Shown one piece after another: positions 61,541 through 64,000 of a stretch of DNA of 64,000 bases (its first letter is position 1; every line of letters starts with the position of its first letter). The stretch comes from Streptosporangiales bacterium. GTDB taxonomy: Bacteria > Actinomycetota > Actinomycetes > Streptosporangiales > WHST01. The notes under the pieces were generated by a model, which saw only the letters and a program-made list of their open reading frames with translations, ran no database searches and was not told the DNA's origin. A program made the position numbers and the translations under genes. The stretch spans positions 48,607 through 112,606 of the forward strand of contig WHST01000004.1 in NCBI GenBank assembly GCA_009379955.1, given 5' to 3'.

Positions 61541-62157
61541 TCGGCGGCCTGTACGAGGAGACGCTGCACGGCCGGCGGGACGTGCACGTCGAGTACGCCT
61601 GTGGCGAGGCGCGGCCGTTCACCGTGGACGAGTGGCTGGCGCTCCGACCCGGTGACGAGTCGCTGCTCGCCCGGTGCGTGGGGCCGACGCTCGACGTCGG
61701 ATGCGGGCCCGGCCGGTTCGTCACCGAGCTCGCCGCGCGCGGTCAGGTGGCGCTCGGCATCGACGTGACACCGGCGGCCGTGGGGCTCACCGCCCGCGCC
61801 GGCGGGTCGGTCCTGCTCCGCGACGTCTTCGACCCCGTCCCCGGCACGGGCCGGTGGCAGACCGTGCTGCTCGCCGACGGGAACGTCGGCATCGGTGGCG
61901 ACCCGGTCGCGCTGTTCCGCCGCGTCGCGACCCTGCTGGCGGCGACCGGACGCGTCCTCGTCGACGCCGATTCGCCGGGCACCGGTCTGCGGACGCTGCG
62001 CGCGCGGCTGCGTGCGGGTACCACGCGAAGCGAGTGGTTCGACTGGGCGACAGTGGGCGTCGACGCCCTCGCCGCGACCGCGGAGCCCGCCGGCCTCGCC
62101 ATCGCCGAGACCTGGGCGGAGGAGGGCAGATGGCTGGCCGCACTCGTCCGCCCGTGA
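61537..62157 (+). CDS. SAM-dependent methyltransferase
   Basis: A 206-residue class I methyltransferase. Motif I TLDVGCGPGRFVTELAARG at ~48-66, acidic loop LGIDVTPAAV, then LLADGNVGIGGDPVALFRRV and VLVDADSPGTG. The N-terminal GLYEETLHGRRDVHVEY is typical of the version that accompanies DUF2064 transferases. It overlaps the next gene by 28 bases. The acceptor is unknown. Confidence 0.87.
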   Translation: MIGGLYEETLHGRRDVHVEYACGEARPFTVDEWLALRPGDESLLARCVGPTLDVGCGPGRFVTELAARGQVALGIDVTPAAVGLTARAGGSVLLRDVFDPVPGTGRWQTVLLADGNVGIGGDPVALFRRVATLLAATGRVLVDADSPGTGLRTLRARLRAGTTRSEWFDWATVGVDALAATAEPAGLAIAETWAEEGRWLAALVRP

Positions 62158-63305
62158 GTCTGGCCGCGGGCCTCGAGCTCGCGCGCGGGCTGGAGGGACG
62201 GTTCGCGAGCCGGCTGCGTGACCCGGGGGTCGCCGCCCGGCTGGGCATCGCCCTCGGCCTGGCCTTCGGCGTGTGCTTCCTCACCGGGCTCGTCAGCCAC
62301 TTCATGCAGCACCCGCCGTTCGGGCTCGCGTGGCCCGCACGTCCCGTCGCGTTCTACCGCGTCACCCAGGGCCTGCACGTCGTCACCGGGGTGGCGACCG
62401 TCCCGCTCCTGCTCGCGAAGTTCTACGCCGTCTACCCGAGGCTGTTCCGCTGGCCGCCGTTCCGCTCGCTCGCGCACGCCGCCGAGCGCGGCTTCGTCCT
62501 CGTCCTGGTGATCGGTGCGCTCTTCCAGGTGGTCACCGGGCTCCTGAACATCGCGCGCTGGTACCCGTTCGCGTTCAACTTCACCACCACCCACTACGCC
62601 GTCGCCTGGCTGCTGGTCGGTGCGCTCGTCGTCCACGTGGCGCATCAATGGCGCACGGTCCGTGACGCCGTCCGCGTGCCGTTGCCGTCGCCCGACTCCG
62701 GCGAGACGTTGGGACGGCGGCAGTTCCTCGGCCTCGCGGCTGCGTCGAGTGGCCTGCTCGCCCTCGTCACGGCGGGGCAGACCGTGCCGGGCCTGCGTCC
62801 GTTCGCACTCCTCGCGCCGCGCCGCGGCGACATCGGACCGCAGGGCGTGCCGGTCAACAAGACCGCGGTCTCGGCGGGTGTCGCCGGCCGGCTGCGCGAC
62901 CCGGCGTACGTGCTGCGTGTCACCGGTGCCGTCGAACGCGAGCTCGTCCTCGACCTCGACGCGTTGCGTGCCCTGCCGCAGGTCCGGTCGTGGCTGGCGA
63001 TCACGTGCGTCGAGGGGTGGAGCGCCGACGCGACGTGGGAGGGCATCGCCCTGCGTGACCTGCTCGACCGCGCGGGCGCGAGGCCGGACGCCAGGGTCCG
63101 GGTCGAGTCGCTGCAGCGCGGCGGTGCGTACCGGCAGTCGTACGTCGACCCGCCGCACGCGCGCGACCCGTTGACCCTGCTGGCGCTCCGGGTCAACGGC
63201 GAGACGCTCGCCGCCGACCACGGCTACCCGTGCCGGCTCATCGCGCCGAACCGTCCCGGCGTGCTGCAGACCAAGTGGGTCTCGGTCGTCGAGGTGCTGT
63301 CGTGA
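62130..63305 (+). CDS. Cytochrome b561-like / SuoX-type molybdopterin oxidoreductase fusion
   Basis: A 391-residue membrane protein. Residues ~25-190 form about four membrane helices with His residues placed for haem ligation (GLVSHFMQHPP, VTQGLHVVTGVATVP, TTTHYAVAWLLVGALVVHVA). A twin-arginine-like LGRRQFLGLAAASSGLLAL lies at ~192-210. The C-terminal ~170 residues are the molybdopterin-binding domain of the sulfite oxidase/YedY family, with the candidate Mo-ligand Cys in LAITCVEGWSADATWEG. The fusion joins redox centre and electron carrier in one chain, like YedYZ in reverse order. ATG 62130 follows GGAGGAGGG. Confidence 0.85.
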   Translation: MAGRTRPPVSLAAGLELARGLEGRFASRLRDPGVAARLGIALGLAFGVCFLTGLVSHFMQHPPFGLAWPARPVAFYRVTQGLHVVTGVATVPLLLAKFYAVYPRLFRWPPFRSLAHAAERGFVLVLVIGALFQVVTGLLNIARWYPFAFNFTTTHYAVAWLLVGALVVHVAHQWRTVRDAVRVPLPSPDSGETLGRRQFLGLAAASSGLLALVTAGQTVPGLRPFALLAPRRGDIGPQGVPVNKTAVSAGVAGRLRDPAYVLRVTGAVERELVLDLDALRALPQVRSWLAITCVEGWSADATWEGIALRDLLDRAGARPDARVRVESLQRGGAYRQSYVDPPHARDPLTLLALRVNGETLAADHGYPCRLIAPNRPGVLQTKWVSVVEVLS

Positions 63306-63766
63306 CGGAGCGCAAGGGACTGGTCGTCGCCTTCGCGGTCGGCACGCTGTGCGTCGCGTACGGCGGCTGGCTGCTGCTCACCAGCCGGCGGCTCGCCGAC
63401 GTGCCCGCGGCGCTGTGGTGGCTCGCCGGCGTGCTCGTCGCGCATGACGGGATCGTCGCCCCGCTCACGATCATCGCGGGACTGCTCGTCGTGCGGTTCA
63501 TCCCGGCCCTGGTGCGCCCGCCGGTGCAGGCGGGCCTGTTCGTCAGCGTGGTGCTCGTGGTGGCGTCGTCCGCCCTCGTCCTCGGCCTCGGCCGCGACCC
63601 GCTGAACCCGTCGCTGCTCCCGCTGCCGTACGGCAGGAACCTCGCGCTGCTGCTCGGTCTGGTGTGGGCGGCGGTGCTCGCCGCGATCGTCGTCAGGTCC
63701 GCGCGCTCACGCCGGCGCCCACGCGACGAGGCCAACCCCAGCCGGGGTCCCCAGCGGTGGCGGTAG
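63302..63766 (+). CDS. Small multi-pass membrane protein
   Basis: A 154-residue protein with four hydrophobic segments (LVVAFAVGTLCVAYGGWLLL, VLVAHDGIVAPLTIIAGLLV, LFVSVVLVVASSALVLGLG, LALLLGLVWAAVLAAIVV) and a basic tail. GTG 63302 overlaps the SuoX-like stop (GTGA), so it is the last gene of the operon and may be a partner of the redox protein. Its final codons (PSRGPQRWR) and stop are encoded by the first unit of a tandem palindromic repeat, which suggests that repeat insertion remodelled the C-terminus. Confidence 0.75.
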   Translation: MTERKGLVVAFAVGTLCVAYGGWLLLTSRRLADVPAALWWLAGVLVAHDGIVAPLTIIAGLLVVRFIPALVRPPVQAGLFVSVVLVVASSALVLGLGRDPLNPSLLPLPYGRNLALLLGLVWAAVLAAIVVRSARSRRRPRDEANPSRGPQRWR

Positions 63767-63858
63767 CCCCAGCCGGGGTCCCCAGCGGTGGCGGGACCCT
63801 GGCTGGGGTCCCCAGCGGTGGCGGGACCCTGGCTGGGGTCCCCAGCGGTGGTGGGGGC
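63741..63858. repeat. Palindromic ~30-bp tandem repeat, four units
   Basis: Units start at 63741, 63772, 63802 and 63832. Each begins with GCYGGGGTCCCCAGC (15-bp palindrome when Y is T) followed by GGTGGCGGGACCCTG or close variants. Units 2-3 are almost identical. The same family occurs at 38020-38098. Confidence 0.85.
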
Positions 63859-63947
63859 TGTAGTAAAGACCTGAACGGATGGTTGGAGATCAGGACATCC
63901 CCCTGATGGGGTAAACGGGCTTGGTGTCCCAACCACTCATCAGGAGG

Positions 63948-64000
63948 ATGTCTTGTCCAAGGGTAGTAGTCGCCGGCTGTCTCGTGGGGACCGTCGCCGC
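63948..64000 (+). CDS. Start of an unidentified gene, cut by window end
   Basis: AGGAGG at 63942-63947 precedes two candidate starts: ATG 63948, which directly abuts the site, and TTG 63953, better spaced, giving a basic peptide beginning LSKGSSRRLSRGDRRR. Both are open to the end of the window. The upstream ~90 bases are less GC-rich and hold a GGTTGG/CCAACC inverted pair. The basic start would suit a transposase or DNA-binding protein, but too little is visible to call. Confidence 0.3.
   Translation, partial: MSCPRVVVAGCLVGTVA

Noticed and set aside
63741..63858. Possible CRISPR array (30-bp period)
   Set aside because: The whole unit is repeated with no variable spacers, only four units, and no cas genes; it is a tandem palindromic repeat.

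Overview
The window is high-GC chromosomal DNA of an actinomycete. The evidence is the strong G/C third-position bias, frequent GTG and TTG starts, many genes that begin 6-9 bases after a TANNNT -10 element (leaderless transcripts), a bacterial proteasome activator (Bpa/PafE), LarB/LarC, and an EspI-like proline/glutamine-rich MinD ATPase. I cannot name the genus from sequence alone.

Layout. 1-9027: an ABC importer (partial binding protein, fused two-domain permease, ATPase) runs into a class III CoA-transferase and a CitE-like CoA lyase. A convergent MmgE/PrpD gene and two regulators (ArsR-type and IclR) complete what looks like a carboxylic acid uptake and degradation locus. 9044-16844: small single genes (coiled-coil protein, HAAS-type membrane protein, TPR protein, methyltransferase, lipoprotein, AraC regulator, alpha/beta hydrolase), mixed with a frameshifted AAA ATPase and a galM remnant. 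17172-25161: an accessory stretch of patchy composition with a frameshifted TmrB-like kinase, a P450/TetR/methyltransferase group, an MFS remnant, a phosphotransferase, a SnoaL-like protein and a large XRE-ATPase-TPR regulator whose C-terminus is frameshifted. This stretch ends at the 3' side of a tRNA-Ser(TGA) gene.

25746-37977: core-like genes including a PQQ-repeat membrane protein, an EamA transporter, a MinD/EspI-like protein coupled to an RsmC-like methyltransferase that seems to start at CTG, a quinone oxidoreductase, four tandem single-pass membrane proteins (two of them a recent duplication), a large membrane protein, Bpa and a HAD phosphatase. 38120-43351: a polyol-type locus of SorC regulator, zinc dehydrogenase and ABC importer. 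43364-48177: serS, pheA, larB, larC and a tyrosine phosphatase. 48299-53908: envelope polysaccharide or lipid genes (alkaline-phosphatase-like membrane protein, GT-C transferase, GT2, sugar epimerase). 53921-60066: a membrane protein with a response regulator and histidine kinase, then a PadR-ABC export operon whose promoter lies under a perfect 29-bp palindrome. 60231-63766: five overlapping genes (GT2, DUF2064 transferase, methyltransferase, cytochrome b561/SuoX fusion, small membrane protein). The window closes with a tandem palindromic repeat also found at 38 kb, and the start of an unidentified gene.

No rRNA, CRISPR array, complete insertion sequence or phage was seen. The most interesting points are the dispersed 30-bp palindromic repeat, the CTGA stop/start overlap, the acid-degradation gene set, the five-gene redox/glycosyl cluster, the palindrome-controlled PadR promoter, and the cluster of decaying genes between 12 and 25 kb.
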